A stretch of 64,000 bases of DNA from Betaproteobacteria bacterium UKL13-2 (GCA_001602455.1 CP012157.1:3281733-3345732); one strand, 5' to 3'; numbered from the stretch's first letter, positions 1-9,587 are shown. The notes: generated from the sequence alone by a model not told the origin. Made by a program: numbers and translations.

Positions 1-135
1 TAAGAATTTTTTGAACACTCAACCGTAGCCGTACACCGCTCATCGCATCGACGCTTTCATTCCGAAATCTTTTGCCAACGCGCCCAGGCATACTGCAAGG
101 CGCTTCATCCACCCGCCCCCTCTCCCGACATCATC

Positions 136-861
136 ATGTTGATCATCCCTGCAATTGATATCAAAGACGGCCACTGTGTGCGCCTTCAACAAGGCGATAT
201 GCAACGCGCGACGACGTTTTCAGATAACGCTGGCGAAATGGCCGCACGTTGGAAAGGCGAAGGGTGCAAACGCCTACACGTCGTTGATCTGAACGGCGCA
301 TTTGCGGGCAAACCAAAAAACGAAGCGGCGATTAAGCAAATCATTGCAGTGATGGGCGACGATGTGCCGGTGCAAGTCGGCGGCGGTATTCGCGACCTCG
401 ACACTATTGAACGCTACCTCGACGACGGCGTGACCTATATTGTCATTGGCACGGCGGCGGTAAAAAATCCCGGATTCCTTCACGAGGCTTGCGACGCTTT
501 TCCCGGGCACATCATCGTCGCGCTTGACGCCAAGGACGGCAAAGTCGCTATCGACGGTTGGTCGAAATTGTCGGGGCACGACGTGGTGGATCTCGCCAAG
601 CGCTTTCAAGACTACGGCGTCGAAGCCGTTCTGTACACCGATATTGGACGAGATGGCATGATGGGCGGCGTCAACATTGAAGCGACCGTTAAACTCGCGC
701 AGTCACTGACCGTCCCGGTCATCGCATCGGGCGGTCTCAATGACCTCGACGATGTAAAGAAACTCAAGGCAGCCGAAGCCGAGGGCATCATGGGCGTGAT
801 TGCCGGTCGCGCAATTTACGAAGGCAAGCTCGACTTCAAGGCCGCTCAGGCCGCGGCCTGA
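136..861 (+). CDS. hisA: Phosphoribosylformimino-5-aminoimidazole carboxamide ribotide isomerase
   Basis: HisA catalyses the Amadori isomerisation of ProFAR to PRFAR, the fourth step of histidine synthesis, in the cytoplasm. The 241-residue product has the family length and is a TIM barrel. Visible landmarks are the N-terminal [12 protein letters not shown] with the catalytic Asp, the phosphate-binding GGGIRD near residue 80, DGWSK in the middle, and the second phosphate site ASGGLND near residue 197. The ATG is followed at once by the conserved start of the family. hisF follows after 24 bp, so this is an operon; hisB and hisH are presumably upstream of the window. Identification is secure from conserved sequence and context. 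Confidence 0.97.
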   Translation: MLIIPAIDIKDGHCVRLQQGDMQRATTFSDNAGEMAARWKGEGCKRLHVVDLNGAFAGKPKNEAAIKQIIAVMGDDVPVQVGGGIRDLDTIERYLDDGVTYIVIGTAAVKNPGFLHEACDAFPGHIIVALDAKDGKVAIDGWSKLSGHDVVDLAKRFQDYGVEAVLYTDIGRDGMMGGVNIEATVKLAQSLTVPVIASGGLNDLDDVKKLKAAEAEGIMGVIAGRAIYEGKLDFKAAQAAA

Positions 862-885
862 CGCCGTCGCGAAAGTGGTGACGCA

Positions 886-1656
886 ATGTTGGCCAAACGT
901 ATCATTCCCTGCCTCGACGTCAATGCGGGTCGTGTCGTAAAAGGCGTCAATTTCCTCAACCTGCGCGACGCGGGCGACCCCGTTGAGATCGCCAAAAAAT
1001 ATAACGACGAAGGTGCGGATGAAATCACATTCCTTGACATCACGGCAAGTTCGGACGAACGTGATCTGATCTTGCATGTCATCGAAAAAGTGGCCGAGCA
1101 AGTCTTCATCCCGCTGACGGTGGGCGGCGGCGTGCGAAAAGTCGAAGACGTTAGACGGCTCATGAACGCAGGCGCAGATAAAGTCAGCATCAACACCTCA
1201 GCGATCACGAATCCTCAACTGGTACGCGATGCGGCAAACCGCTTTGGCTCACAAGCCATTGTAGTGGCCATCGACGCGCGCAAGCGTAAAGACAGCAAAG
1301 GCTGGGAAGTCTTCACCCACGGCGGTCGCCACCCGACTGGTCTCGATGCGCTCGAATGGGCGCATCGCGTCACCGTCGAATTGGGGGCGGGAGAAATCTT
1401 GCTCACGAGTATGGATCGCGACGGCACAAAATCCGGCTTTGACCTCGCCCTGACACGAGCGGTCGCAGATGCTGTCACCGTTCCTGTGATTGCCTCGGGT
1501 GGCGTAGGCGGACTTGATGATCTCGCCGATGGCGTGACGCTGGGCCACGCGGATGCGGTGTTGGCGGCGAGCATTTTTCATTTTGGCGACTACACCATTC
1601 GACAAGCCAAGGCGCACATGGCCGCGCGCGGCATCGAGGTTAGGCAGTGGCAATGA
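886..1656 (+). CDS. hisF: Imidazole glycerol phosphate synthase cyclase subunit
   Basis: HisF takes ammonia delivered by the glutaminase HisH and converts PRFAR to imidazole glycerol phosphate plus AICAR. The 256-residue product is a TIM barrel paralogous to HisA. It starts [12 protein letters not shown] with the catalytic Asp and carries the phosphate loops VGGGVRK and IASGGVGG, and LTSMDRDG with the second catalytic Asp. Its stop codon overlaps the ATG of hisI (ATGA), which suggests translational coupling. Length and motifs are normal; nothing looks broken. Confidence 0.97.
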   Translation: MLAKRIIPCLDVNAGRVVKGVNFLNLRDAGDPVEIAKKYNDEGADEITFLDITASSDERDLILHVIEKVAEQVFIPLTVGGGVRKVEDVRRLMNAGADKVSINTSAITNPQLVRDAANRFGSQAIVVAIDARKRKDSKGWEVFTHGGRHPTGLDALEWAHRVTVELGAGEILLTSMDRDGTKSGFDLALTRAVADAVTVPVIASGGVGGLDDLADGVTLGHADAVLAASIFHFGDYTIRQAKAHMAARGIEVRQWQ

Positions 1657-2078
1657 CGATCCAAACCCCGACGATCCAAACCCCCTCATTGATTATCGAC
1701 GCGGTGAAATGGAATGCGGACGGTCTCGTGCCTGCAATCGCACAGGACTACACCACGCAAGAGGTACTGATGCTCGCCTACATGAATCGCGAGTCATTGC
1801 TGCTCACCATCGAGTCTGGTCAAGCACATTATTTTTCGCGATCGCGCTGCGCGTTGTGGAAAAAGGGCGAGACGTCGGGGCACATTCAGCAGGTACGCGA
1901 AATGCGGCTCGATTGTGATGGCGACACGATCCTGCTGAAGATTGAGCAAACCGGTGGTGTCGCCTGCCATACCGGACGGCGTCGCTGCTTCTTTATGCGG
2001 CTCGATCAGGGTGAATGGATACTCACAGGTGAAACCGACCCGGTGCTTTCAGCGGCGGGCCCTTTTGCGAAAGACTAA
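1653..2078 (+). CDS. hisI: Phosphoribosyl-AMP cyclohydrolase
   Basis: HisI hydrolyses the adenine ring of PR-AMP, the third step of histidine synthesis. The product is 141 residues from the ATG that overlaps the hisF stop; a GTG six bases upstream in frame is a possible alternative. The family core is present: [21 protein letters not shown], the metal-binding DCDGD and the C-terminal pair of Cys residues in [13 protein letters not shown]. The N-terminus has a short repeated stretch (QTPTIQTP) from the DNA repeat GATCCAAACCCC. hisE starts one base after its stop. In this lineage HisI and HisE are separate proteins, not the fusion found in enterobacteria. Confidence 0.96.
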   Translation: MTIQTPTIQTPSLIIDAVKWNADGLVPAIAQDYTTQEVLMLAYMNRESLLLTIESGQAHYFSRSRCALWKKGETSGHIQQVREMRLDCDGDTILLKIEQTGGVACHTGRRRCFFMRLDQGEWILTGETDPVLSAAGPFAKD

Positions 2079-2079
2079 T

Positions 2080-2418
2080 ATGACAGCGCCAACAACCCCC
2101 TCGGCAAAAGACGTGCTAACCCGCCTTGAAGCAACCATTGCCGCACGCTCGCAAATGCCGCCCGGATCATCATATGTGGCGAGCCTAAACGCAAAGGGAC
2201 TCGACACTATCCTGAAAAAGATTGGCGAAGAGGCGACTGAGACCGTCATTGCAGCCAAATCGGGCGAGCGCCGCCAAATCATCAACGAAAGCGCAGACTT
2301 GCTGTTTCACATGATGGTCATGCTCAACCACCAGCATATTGCCTTCGATGATGTGCTCGCCGAACTTACCCGACGTGAGGGCACGTCGGGTATCGATGAA
2401 AAAAACGCCAGAAAGTGA
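2080..2418 (+). CDS. hisE: Phosphoribosyl-ATP pyrophosphatase
   Basis: HisE removes pyrophosphate from PR-ATP, the second step of histidine synthesis. It is a small all-alpha protein of the MazG-like superfamily. I place the start at ATG 2080, immediately after the hisI stop, giving 112 residues; a longer in-frame reading overlaps hisI and is unlikely. Recognisable motifs are KKIGEEATETVIAAK and NESADLLFHMMVML, which supply the acidic metal-binding residues. The stop overlaps a possible GTG start of the next gene, so coupling with the HIT gene is likely. Confidence 0.95.
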   Translation: MTAPTTPSAKDVLTRLEATIAARSQMPPGSSYVASLNAKGLDTILKKIGEEATETVIAAKSGERRQIINESADLLFHMMVMLNHQHIAFDDVLAELTRREGTSGIDEKNARK

Positions 2419-2426
2419 CAATTGAG

Positions 2427-2792
2427 ATGACTGAGAATCCGACAATTTTTGGCAAGATCATCAACGGTGACATTCCCTGCAAAAAAGTCTATGAGGACGA
2501 CGATGTACTCGCCTTCGACGATATCAATCCGGTAGCACAAGTCCATTTTTTAATCATTCCCAAAAAATTCATCCCAACTCTCGCCGACGTTGTTGCCGGG
2601 GATGCCGCACTGCTCGGCAAAATGCTGGGTTTGGTTCCAGTCTTGGCTGCGGAACAAGGACTCACAGGAGGTTTTCGCACTGCAATCAACACCGGCAAAC
2701 TCGGTGGTCAAGAGGTGTATCATCTGCATATTCATGTGTTTGGCAATCGCCCGGGAGGCGAACCGTTACGCGCCATAGCGGGCAAAATCTGA
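2427..2792 (+). CDS. HIT family protein (HinT-like purine nucleoside phosphoramidase)
   Basis: This histidine-triad hydrolase probably cleaves AMP phosphoramidates, as HinT does. The catalytic triad is seen in HLHIHVFG near the C-terminus, with the family N-terminus ENPTIFGKIINGDIPC and FDDINPVAQVHFLIIPK. From ATG 2427 the product is 121 residues; a GTG at 2415 overlapping the hisE stop would add four. HIT genes lie between hisE and tatA in many betaproteobacteria, so the neighbourhood is conserved, but no histidine-pathway role follows from that. The physiological substrate is not known from sequence. Confidence 0.92.
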   Translation: MTENPTIFGKIINGDIPCKKVYEDDDVLAFDDINPVAQVHFLIIPKKFIPTLADVVAGDAALLGKMLGLVPVLAAEQGLTGGFRTAINTGKLGGQEVYHLHIHVFGNRPGGEPLRAIAGKI

Positions 2793-3042
2793 CACAGAGT
2801 TCGATTCCTGGCGATTGGCCGTTTCACACCCCGCACCAGCCTCTCCGCCGATGTAGTCGACCCAATTTTGGCGACATCCGACCGCCAACCTCATTTCTTG
2901 CAGCGTCCCAGCAATTTGGCCTGACATCTGGTTGTTTATTACCCGGATTGTCATTTTGGCAACGCGCTGCCGCGATTAAACTTAACGCTTAACCATCGAC
3001 GGGATTTTTTTACCGTCTATTTTCGTCAGTCAGGAGATCATC

Positions 3043-3264
3043 ATGGGAAGTTTCAGCATTTGGCATTGGCTCGTTGTGCTCGTTATTGTGTTACTTGTGT
3101 TTGGCACCAAGAAGCTTCGCAATATCGGCAGCGACCTCGGTGGGGCCGTCAAGGGGTTCAAAGATGGCATGAAGAATGGTGAAGAGGAAAAAAAAGCTGA
3201 ACAGCTCGTAGAAAAATCTGGCGTCACCGTTGAAGGCGAAGTTAAGGACAAACAAAAATCCTAA
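3043..3264 (+). CDS. tatA: Sec-independent protein translocase subunit TatA
   Basis: TatA is the small pore-forming subunit of the twin-arginine translocase, which exports folded proteins. The 73-residue product has one N-terminal membrane helix (about residues 6-21), a hinge around FGTKKL, an amphipathic helix with [15 protein letters not shown] and a charged tail. CAGGAGATCATC before the ATG contains a good ribosome binding site. A 250-bp spacer separates it from the HIT gene, so a tat promoter is probably there, but I see no convincing -35/-10 pair. tatB follows after 23 bp. Confidence 0.96.
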   Translation: MGSFSIWHWLVVLVIVLLVFGTKKLRNIGSDLGGAVKGFKDGMKNGEEEKKAEQLVEKSGVTVEGEVKDKQKS

Positions 3265-3287
3265 GCGGTGACTTCTGAGGTTTTTGT

Positions 3288-3809
3288 ATGTTTGACGTTG
3301 GCATTTCCGAACTCGCCGTCATCGGCGTAGTCGCGCTCGTGGTGCTGGGACCCGAGCGTTTGCCAAAGGTCGCGCGCACCGCAGGGCATATGTTTGGCCG
3401 ACTTCAGCGTTACGTAGCGAACGTGAAGGCAGACATCAACCGCGAGATGGAAATGTCGGACCTATCGAAGGTCAAAGAAGAAGTGCAATCGGCGGTCAAG
3501 TCGTTTGAGCAGACCGTTCATCAGCATGCCAACGCGGTAAATGCGGAGGCTGTGGCGATCGAGAAGTCCGCCGCCGAATCCGTCGGCCAGAGTAACGCGG
3601 CACCGGCATCCGTCGCCCAGTCGCAAATCGATCTGCTCACCGCACAGGAAGCGGGGCTGCCACCAGCCAAGCCGGAAACCCTGTCGGCACCCGCGGTCGA
3701 ACGCAAGCCGATCGCGACCTACTCACCCGTTCAAACTGCGCATCAATCATTCGACCTTGGCATCGAAGCGCCGCGTCGCATCGAAGCCCCGCGTCGAATC
3801 GCGCGCTAG
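3288..3809 (+). CDS. tatB: Sec-independent protein translocase subunit TatB
   Basis: TatB forms the twin-arginine substrate receptor with TatC in the inner membrane. The product has 173 residues: a membrane helix at 5-21 that begins FDVGISELAVIG, the hinge LGPERLP, an amphipathic segment, then a long Ala- and Pro-rich tail. The C-terminus ends in a duplicated IEAPRR from a short DNA repeat near 3763-3800, which looks like recent expansion. The gene lies between tatA and tatC and ends 11 bp before tatC. Confidence 0.95.
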   Translation: MFDVGISELAVIGVVALVVLGPERLPKVARTAGHMFGRLQRYVANVKADINREMEMSDLSKVKEEVQSAVKSFEQTVHQHANAVNAEAVAIEKSAAESVGQSNAAPASVAQSQIDLLTAQEAGLPPAKPETLSAPAVERKPIATYSPVQTAHQSFDLGIEAPRRIEAPRRIAR

Positions 3810-3820
3810 CCGGAATCGTT

Positions 3821-4585
3821 ATGTCAGACAATCCCCAAGATACCTTTGTCTCACATCTGGTCGAGCTACGTAATCGGCTCGTCGTTTGCTTGATTGTATT
3901 CGGCGTCATTTTGGTGCCGCTCGTGACGCCGCCTTGGTTTATCGCCGGAAAGTTATACGATTTTCTGGCCGCACCGATGATGGCGGCGCTGCCACAGGAC
4001 TCAAAGATGATCGCCACCGGCGTCATCGCACCGTTCTTCATTCCACTAAAGATCGCGATGATGACAGCGTTCCTCATCGCGCTGCCGGTAATCCTCTACC
4101 AACTTTGGGCATTCGTTGCTCCCGGACTCTACAAACACGAGAAGCGTTTTGTATTGCCACTGATCATCTCCAGCACGTTGTTGTTTTTTGTTGGCATGGC
4201 TTTCTGCTATTTCTTTGTCTTCAAAATGGTCTTCACGTTCATCGCCCAACTCGCACCTGCATCAATCAATGTTGCCCCGGATATCGAGAATTATTTTGGT
4301 TTCGTCCTCGGCATGTTCATGGCGTTTGGGTTGGCCTTCGAGACGCCCATCGTCGTGGTGGTTTTGGTGGCCACCGGCTTAGTTTCGCTTGAGGTGCTGC
4401 GTGAGGTGCGCCGATATGTCATCGTCGGTGCGTTTGTTGTTGCCGCAGTGGTGACGCCGCCCGATGTCGCCTCACAATTGGCCTTGGCAATTCCGCTTTG
4501 TATCCTCTACGAAATCGGTCTCTTTGCGGCGCGGTTTGTGAAACCTACGGGGGGAGGAGCTACCTCTGAGACGAGCACGCCGTGA
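3821..4585 (+). CDS. tatC: Sec-independent protein translocase subunit TatC
   Basis: TatC is the core subunit of the receptor that reads the twin-arginine signal. The 254-residue product has six predicted membrane helices. The family signature TFVSHLVELRNRLVV is at the N-terminus, and the central FGLAFETPIVVV and the late VVTPPDVASQLALAIPLCILYEIG follow, with the conserved Glu and Pro residues. Its stop TGA overlaps a GTG that begins a decayed nuclease gene, so tatC was once coupled to a downstream gene that is now lost. Confidence 0.97.
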   Translation: MSDNPQDTFVSHLVELRNRLVVCLIVFGVILVPLVTPPWFIAGKLYDFLAAPMMAALPQDSKMIATGVIAPFFIPLKIAMMTAFLIALPVILYQLWAFVAPGLYKHEKRFVLPLIISSTLLFFVGMAFCYFFVFKMVFTFIAQLAPASINVAPDIENYFGFVLGMFMAFGLAFETPIVVVVLVATGLVSLEVLREVRRYVIVGAFVVAAVVTPPDVASQLALAIPLCILYEIGLFAARFVKPTGGGATSETSTP

Positions 4586-4842
4586 GCAGCGGCAATTTCA
4601 AGTACGCATTAGTCAACCTCATCATTTGCCTGAGTGTTTGACCAAGCGCATGGGTATGGAGTTACGAAGCACAGCGCATCAATGCGCTGGTCGCAGAGGA
4701 TCTCCTCACACCAACATCGCGGGCGACGGTCACGGCGTTACTCGAGGGCGGCAATCTCGCCGATCATTTCCGTAATCGCCTCACGTTTGGCTGGTGGCGC
4801 TCTTCTTCATGTCCGTCATTCTCCAAGCAATGGCACACTTCT
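4582..4842 (+). pseudogene. Remnant of an S1/P1-type nuclease gene
   Basis: In the frame starting at GTG 4582, which overlaps the tatC stop, a signal-peptide-like segment is cut by an in-frame TGA at 4639-4641. The same frame then reads AWVWSYEAQRINALVAEDLL, followed by TPTSRATVTALLEGGNLAD, to 4764. This resembles the mature N-terminus of S1/P1 zinc nucleases, which begin with Trp and continue with a GHRI-Ala pattern, then LTP and LLGG-LAD. The usual Gly-His is Ala-Gln here, so a zinc ligand is gone. Family similarity stops after LAD, and an inverted-repeat element starts at 4843. The assignment is from memory of the family pattern. Confidence 0.55.
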
Positions 4843-5043
4843 CTAGCCTGAGTATTTCATGGGTCGCCCGCGACTTAGAAGGACGTTGCCGCTGGGCGAT
4901 TGGCAAACCAATTTGGCTCGTTTCTCTTTTGCGGTGGATGCGGGCTGCACGTTCGCTCTCGGGAGGTTGGACGGCAAATCGGACGGCACCGTGTTTGCCA
5001 TCGCAGTTGATAAAAACGCGCCCCCATGAAATGTTCAGGCTAG
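4843..5043. mobile_element. 201-bp inverted-repeat element (MITE-like)
   Basis: The segment is bounded by inverted arms 4843-4863 (CTAGCCTGAGTATTTCATGGG) and 5023-5043, which reads CTAGCCTGAACATTTCATGGG on the other strand, 19 of 21 bases matching. The outer CTAG is a palindrome, so it could be part of the arm or a 4-bp target duplication. No transposase is inside; one short open frame ends at 5028 without recognisable content. The same arm occurs at 17538. The end sequence recalls IS1380-type termini, but that is recollection only. Confidence 0.5.
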
Positions 5044-5144
5044 TTTCAAATGACACGACTGGCGGGGTCAGGTCAGATGGCGGCCCTGATGGGATTGATT
5101 AGTTAAACTGCCCTTTGATTGGCATCACCTTAGTGAGGTTAAAA

Positions 5145-6143
5145 ATGGACAATAACTCATTCGAACAGGCGAGAGGTATTCGCTCATGGTCTAGAGGGAA
5201 GAGAGCTGTATTGTTTTGTAGTTGTGTTTTGTTGGTGGTCGGGGGGATATTGGCCATCAATAACGTTTCTCGCACGGCGGGAACCGTCAATACAACTTTA
5301 GATGGGACAAACAGTAAACAGGCCGACTCTGCCCAAAGTAACGCTAACCAAATTCCGTTAGCTATCAATGGGCAGAGTCTCAATACGCCGAGTTTCTTTG
5401 GCAAAAGTGTCAGAGAATTGTTGCGTTCGCCGTCAATATCCCAGATTGACTATGTGTCACGCATACAACTGAATTGTTTTGCATTTGTCCTAGGCGAGCG
5501 TGGCATTAAGCTAATTGACGATCTAATTGACTACCAATTATCCCAAATGAAGATTGATCGTCTTCCAGCCGGGTCGCTTGGTTTTGGAACGGCTCAACGG
5601 ACTGAACGCATTGCAGCCTACCAACGGTCGTTAAAACTATGCGGCGAATTATTTGAGGGGAGGGCGATTTCACAGGAGGAGAGAGACAGCGCTCGTGCAA
5701 GCGATGCAGGGAAAGAGCATCTGGCGATCATCCGCCTACTTAAGGATTCTCCATTACGCGCAGATCCAGAGGTCAAATTAGCCTTAAGCAAGGTCTTTTC
5801 AGAGCCGATGTTGTTTCAAGCTACGGGTCTTTTTCTCTCGCACTTGGATTATTCGAGCTTAGAAGCCGCATATGGTGCGCCAGTTAGCCCCGATGTGCGC
5901 GTAATCGTGTCAACGCTATTACTTTGTAACCTTGGAGAAAACTGTGGTGCAGGTAGCGCACTGACTGAACAGCTCTGTTGGCAGGATGCGATATGCAAGC
6001 CAAATGCAAGGGCAGACGATGCTATTTTGGCAAGCTTGAGTCAGCGTGGCGTAGATACGGCGGCGCTAAACGAATTCGTGGGCAGGACGTACTCTCAGAT
6101 CGTGAATCGAGATACCTCGATGTTCTTTGAGAAGAACAAATAA
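5145..6143 (+). CDS. Unknown membrane-anchored protein
   Basis: I do not recognise this 332-residue protein. The start at ATG 5145 is chosen because GAGG lies seven bases upstream. One hydrophobic helix at about residues 21-39 predicts a type II membrane protein with a periplasmic body. The C-terminal third has a Cys pattern, CNLGENCG then LCWQDAICKP, like domains found in scattered hypothetical proteins of beta- and gammaproteobacteria. Base composition is more AT-rich than in the tat or aspS genes and codon use is less biased, which fits horizontal acquisition. The next gene, 33 bp downstream, is probably cotranscribed. Confidence 0.7.
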   Translation: MDNNSFEQARGIRSWSRGKRAVLFCSCVLLVVGGILAINNVSRTAGTVNTTLDGTNSKQADSAQSNANQIPLAINGQSLNTPSFFGKSVRELLRSPSISQIDYVSRIQLNCFAFVLGERGIKLIDDLIDYQLSQMKIDRLPAGSLGFGTAQRTERIAAYQRSLKLCGELFEGRAISQEERDSARASDAGKEHLAIIRLLKDSPLRADPEVKLALSKVFSEPMLFQATGLFLSHLDYSSLEAAYGAPVSPDVRVIVSTLLLCNLGENCGAGSALTEQLCWQDAICKPNARADDAILASLSQRGVDTAALNEFVGRTYSQIVNRDTSMFFEKNK

Positions 6144-6176
6144 AGCCGAAGTCATGATAAAGCGGGGGTACTAGAA

Positions 6177-6758
6177 ATGATGAAGTTTGCATTGATTTCG
6201 ATAGTGTTTTCAATCCTGCTGGTCTATGTTGCCGCTACGGATGCGTCAGACAAACCTGCGGTACAGGCAAAAATGGCTGACACAATTGAGTTGGTCGACC
6301 AGGGGTGTAGGCACGCAGCGGTTCGAGCGTGCATTGTCGCCACGCTTCCGAAAAGCATTCGGGTGCAGGACGGATCGTTCACGCCCGACCCGATAGATTC
6401 TAGAGGGTCGCGATCAGAATCAGAGGCATTGCGGTTTGGTTTTCAGTCGCTGCGTATGATTGGTGGGGATCCGAAATCACGAGCAGAAGCTCGGACAAAC
6501 GAGCCCAAAAAAGATCTAGCTTCCTTGTCGTCGAAGCATTGTGTAGTAGAACCTTACACGATTGGAGACATCCCAGCACAGGATGCGAAGGCAGCGCTGA
6601 CGGACCCCGCGCCCCTTTATTGCAAACTTGACCAGAGCAAGATGTTTTCTAGTGCCTCCGAGAAAATACTGCGGCCTGTTGTAGTTGAGTGTAGTGCACA
6701 CATCGATTTCAATATCCGGGAGCAAGGTTGTATGCGCCAAGTAAAACTACAAAAGTAA
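6177..6758 (+). CDS. Unknown exported protein
   Basis: This 193-residue protein starts with two Met codons and a signal peptide (about residues 1-24, ending near VAATDA). The mature part has seven Cys and no family I recognise. It follows the membrane-anchored unknown gene by 33 bp in the same strand with similar AT-rich composition. The two may act together in the periplasm, but that is inference from position. It ends 83 bp before the converging isoaspartyl peptidase gene. Confidence 0.65.
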   Translation: MMKFALISIVFSILLVYVAATDASDKPAVQAKMADTIELVDQGCRHAAVRACIVATLPKSIRVQDGSFTPDPIDSRGSRSESEALRFGFQSLRMIGGDPKSRAEARTNEPKKDLASLSSKHCVVEPYTIGDIPAQDAKAALTDPAPLYCKLDQSKMFSSASEKILRPVVVECSAHIDFNIREQGCMRQVKLQK

Positions 6759-6841
6759 GCGATGCTTTCTTTAGCCTCCCTCGGGGTTCGCGAGTGTTGC
6801 CGTCTGAGCATTCGGCGGAAAATCTTCATATGCAGGGATCG

Positions 6842-7786
6842 TCAGGCCTCCTCGCGGCACATTCTCGCCACAATCAGCGATTGATCGCGGAACCAAGCGT
6901 GCGGCATGTGCGCCGTGCTATGATTCGCGACTGCATTGCCGTTTGCATCAATCGCGATGAACCCCACGTCAGCGTCAAAATCGCGGGTCATTTGCGCCAG
7001 CACTTCGCTCACACTGTCATCGAGCGACTTGCCATCTTCCACGCCCTCTGAAATGGCACGGCAAGAAAGTGAGCGAATCACATATTCGCCAGTGCCGGTT
7101 GCAGAGGACGCGGCAAACTTATTGGCATAGGTGCCGGCACCGGGAAGCGGTGTGTCACCAACACGGCCGGGTAGCTTCAATGTCACGCCGCCCGTCGATG
7201 TCGCCGCGCACAGAACACCATTTTTATCGAGCGCGACCACCCCAATCGTGCCGCCTGCGTATTCGGGATGTTTACGCAAAAATTCGCGAATTTTCATCGA
7301 ACCTTTGGCATCTTTGCCCACGCCAATGTCGAGTGTCGCTTTCTTACTTTTCCAATCTTCAAATCGGCTAGGCGTAATGGGGTCGTGATCGCCGTGCCCC
7401 ATCACACGGGCGAAGCGCAACGCCCCGTCCCCCGTCAACATGACATGGTCGGTTTCTTCCATGACTTGCCTCGCCACCAGGATGGGATTCTTTACGCGCT
7501 GTAATCCCGACACCGAGCCGATCTGCGCCCCGTCTGAAACCATGACACACGCATCAAATTCCACATAACCGTCGTAGTTCAACACCGCTCCCGTGCCGGC
7601 ATTAAAGATCGGGTTGTCTTCCAGCACCACTGCCGCCGCACAGGCTGCATCGAGCGCGGAGCCGCCCGCCTCAAGAATCTTGCGGCCCGCTTCAACGGCG
7701 AGCGTGGTGCCCTCTATGGGATCGGCATCCGAACCTGGGCGCCAAGAGCCGGCACCGCCGTGAACAATAAGCGCAATGGTCATCAA
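6842..7786 (-). CDS. Isoaspartyl peptidase / plant-type L-asparaginase
   Basis: This Ntn-hydrolase removes beta-aspartyl residues from peptides and can hydrolyse asparagine. The 314-residue precursor has the N-terminal IVHGGAGSW, NAGTGAVLN, and the autocleavage site GGT|IGVVALD with the nucleophile Thr180, followed by ATSTGG and KLPGRVGDTPLPGAG, which bind substrate. Length matches the E. coli IaaA family. It lies 16 bp downstream of aspS and is probably the last gene of the fmdB-DUF502-aspS unit; the shared aspartate theme may be coincidence. Confidence 0.93.
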   Translation of the reverse strand: MMTIALIVHGGAGSWRPGSDADPIEGTTLAVEAGRKILEAGGSALDAACAAAVVLEDNPIFNAGTGAVLNYDGYVEFDACVMVSDGAQIGSVSGLQRVKNPILVARQVMEETDHVMLTGDGALRFARVMGHGDHDPITPSRFEDWKSKKATLDIGVGKDAKGSMKIREFLRKHPEYAGGTIGVVALDKNGVLCAATSTGGVTLKLPGRVGDTPLPGAGTYANKFAASSATGTGEYVIRSLSCRAISEGVEDGKSLDDSVSEVLAQMTRDFDADVGFIAIDANGNAVANHSTAHMPHAWFRDQSLIVARMCREEA

Positions 7787-7802
7787 AAGCTTCTTGTGGT
7801 TT

Positions 7803-9587
7803 TTAGGCTGCGGGTGTCTGGGTTCGGAGTTTGATGTGAAGCTCGCGCAACTGCTTTTCAGTCACAGCCGATGGCGTCTCAACCAACAGGTCTTGTCCGC
7901 GCTGCGTCTTTGGGAAGGCAATGACGTCACGGATAGATTCCCACTTTTCACACATCAGTGTAACCATGCGATCAAGGCCGAATGCGACACCGCCCATTGG
8001 CGGTGCACCGTACTTCAACGCATCGAGCAAGAAGCCGAATTTAGCCTGCTGATCAGCAGGTGAAATGCCGAGGACGGCAAATTGTTTGGCCTGTAGTTCG
8101 GGCGAATGGATGCGCACAGACCCACCACCAATCTCCCAGCCATTCATTGCGACGTCATAAGCTTTGGCCAACACCCGCGAAGGATCGGACTCCATCAAGG
8201 CGACGTGTTCGTCTTTAGGTGCGGTGAAAGGATGATGTGCAGAAACGTAGCGCTTGCTCTCCTCATCGTAATCGTAGGCGGGGAAGTCAACCACCCATAA
8301 CGGCCGGTAACCCTTTTCTGCAAAACCTTTTTCGTGGCCGATTTTAGTTCGCAGCGCACCAAGCGAGTCATTGACGATTTTCGCTTTGTCAGCGCAGAAG
8401 AAAATAACGTCGCCGTTCTTTGCATTACATGCTTTCAGAATGGCGCCCAGCGATTCTGGGTTCAAAAACTTCACAATCGGCGACTGTAGCCCCTCTTCGT
8501 TTAGCTTGGTGATGTCGTTCACCTTGATATAAGCCAAGCCTTTCGCGCCGTAGATGGCGACGAAGGTGGTCATGTCATCAATTTCTTTGCGTGAGAATTT
8601 TTCGTTCCCACCAGGTACGCATAGGGCGGCAACGCGGCCACCTTTCATATCAGCAGCGGCACGAAAGACTTTGAAATCAACCGTCTTCATCAACGCCGTC
8701 AGTTCGGTCAACTCCAGAGAAACGCGCAGATCAGGTTTATCCGAACCATAACGTCGCATCGCGTCTGCGTAGGTCATGCGCGGAAAGTCCGGCAAATCAA
8801 CACCCACTCCGGCCTTCCAAATGGTTTTGATGAGACCCTCCATGATGTCTTGGATTTCGCGTTCATTCAGGAAGGACGTTTCAATATCAATCTGGGTGAA
8901 TTCCGGCTGACGATCAGCGCGCAAATCTTCATCGCGGAAGCACTTGACGATTTGGTAGTAACGATCAAAGCCCGCGACCATCAGCAGTTGTTTAAACAGT
9001 TGAGGACTTTGCGGCAGCGCGTAGAACTGTCCATCATGAACACGCGAAGGCACCAGAAATTCCCGCGCCCCTTCCGGTGTCGACTTGTAGAGGAACGGTG
9101 TCTCAACATCAATGAAACCCATGTCGTCAAGATAACGACGTGCCGACGATGCCACTCGATGGCGGAGGCGCAAATTGTTTTGCATCTGCTGGCGTCGTAG
9201 GTCGAGATAACGGTACTTCAGACGCGTCTCCTCATTGATCGTATCGTCATCCATCATGAAAGGCGGCGTCAACGACGCATTCAGCACTTCAATCTCTTTG
9301 GCGAGCACTTCAATCTCACCCGATTTCAGGTTGGTGTTGAGCGTCCCCGCCGGGCGGTTGCGCACCACGCCACTAATGCGCATAACGTACTCGTTGCGCG
9401 ATTGATCGGCGGTGGCAAAGGCTTCCGGTGTATCGGGGTCGATGACGACCTGCAACAGTCCTTCACGGTCGCGCAGGTCGATGAAAATTACGCCACCATG
9501 GTCGCGACGCCGATGCACCCAGCCGAAGACCGTAACAGCTTGTCCGAGATAGCTTGAATCAATTAAACCGCAGTAGTTTGTTCTCAT
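7803..9587 (-). CDS. aspS: Aspartyl-tRNA synthetase
   Basis: AspS charges tRNA-Asp. The 594-residue class II synthetase has the N-terminal anticodon-binding OB fold ([21 protein letters not shown]), motif 2 ([19 protein letters not shown]), the bacterial insertion domain and motif 3 ([11 protein letters not shown]). I set the start at ATG 9587 (MRTNYCG), which matches the family; an in-frame upstream start would add 20 residues without similarity. A 214-bp spacer separates it from DUF502. Whether it also charges tRNA-Asn cannot be told without knowing if gatCAB is present. Confidence 0.97.
   Translation of the reverse strand: MRTNYCGLIDSSYLGQAVTVFGWVHRRRDHGGVIFIDLRDREGLLQVVIDPDTPEAFATADQSRNEYVMRISGVVRNRPAGTLNTNLKSGEIEVLAKEIEVLNASLTPPFMMDDDTINEETRLKYRYLDLRRQQMQNNLRLRHRVASSARRYLDDMGFIDVETPFLYKSTPEGAREFLVPSRVHDGQFYALPQSPQLFKQLLMVAGFDRYYQIVKCFRDEDLRADRQPEFTQIDIETSFLNEREIQDIMEGLIKTIWKAGVGVDLPDFPRMTYADAMRRYGSDKPDLRVSLELTELTALMKTVDFKVFRAAADMKGGRVAALCVPGGNEKFSRKEIDDMTTFVAIYGAKGLAYIKVNDITKLNEEGLQSPIVKFLNPESLGAILKACNAKNGDVIFFCADKAKIVNDSLGALRTKIGHEKGFAEKGYRPLWVVDFPAYDYDEESKRYVSAHHPFTAPKDEHVALMESDPSRVLAKAYDVAMNGWEIGGGSVRIHSPELQAKQFAVLGISPADQQAKFGFLLDALKYGAPPMGGVAFGLDRMVTLMCEKWESIRDVIAFPKTQRGQDLLVETPSAVTEKQLRELHIKLRTQTPAA

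Noticed and set aside
1-135. Possible end of hisH before hisA
   Set aside because: The window begins with TAA, but no upstream coding sequence is available to support a partial gene.
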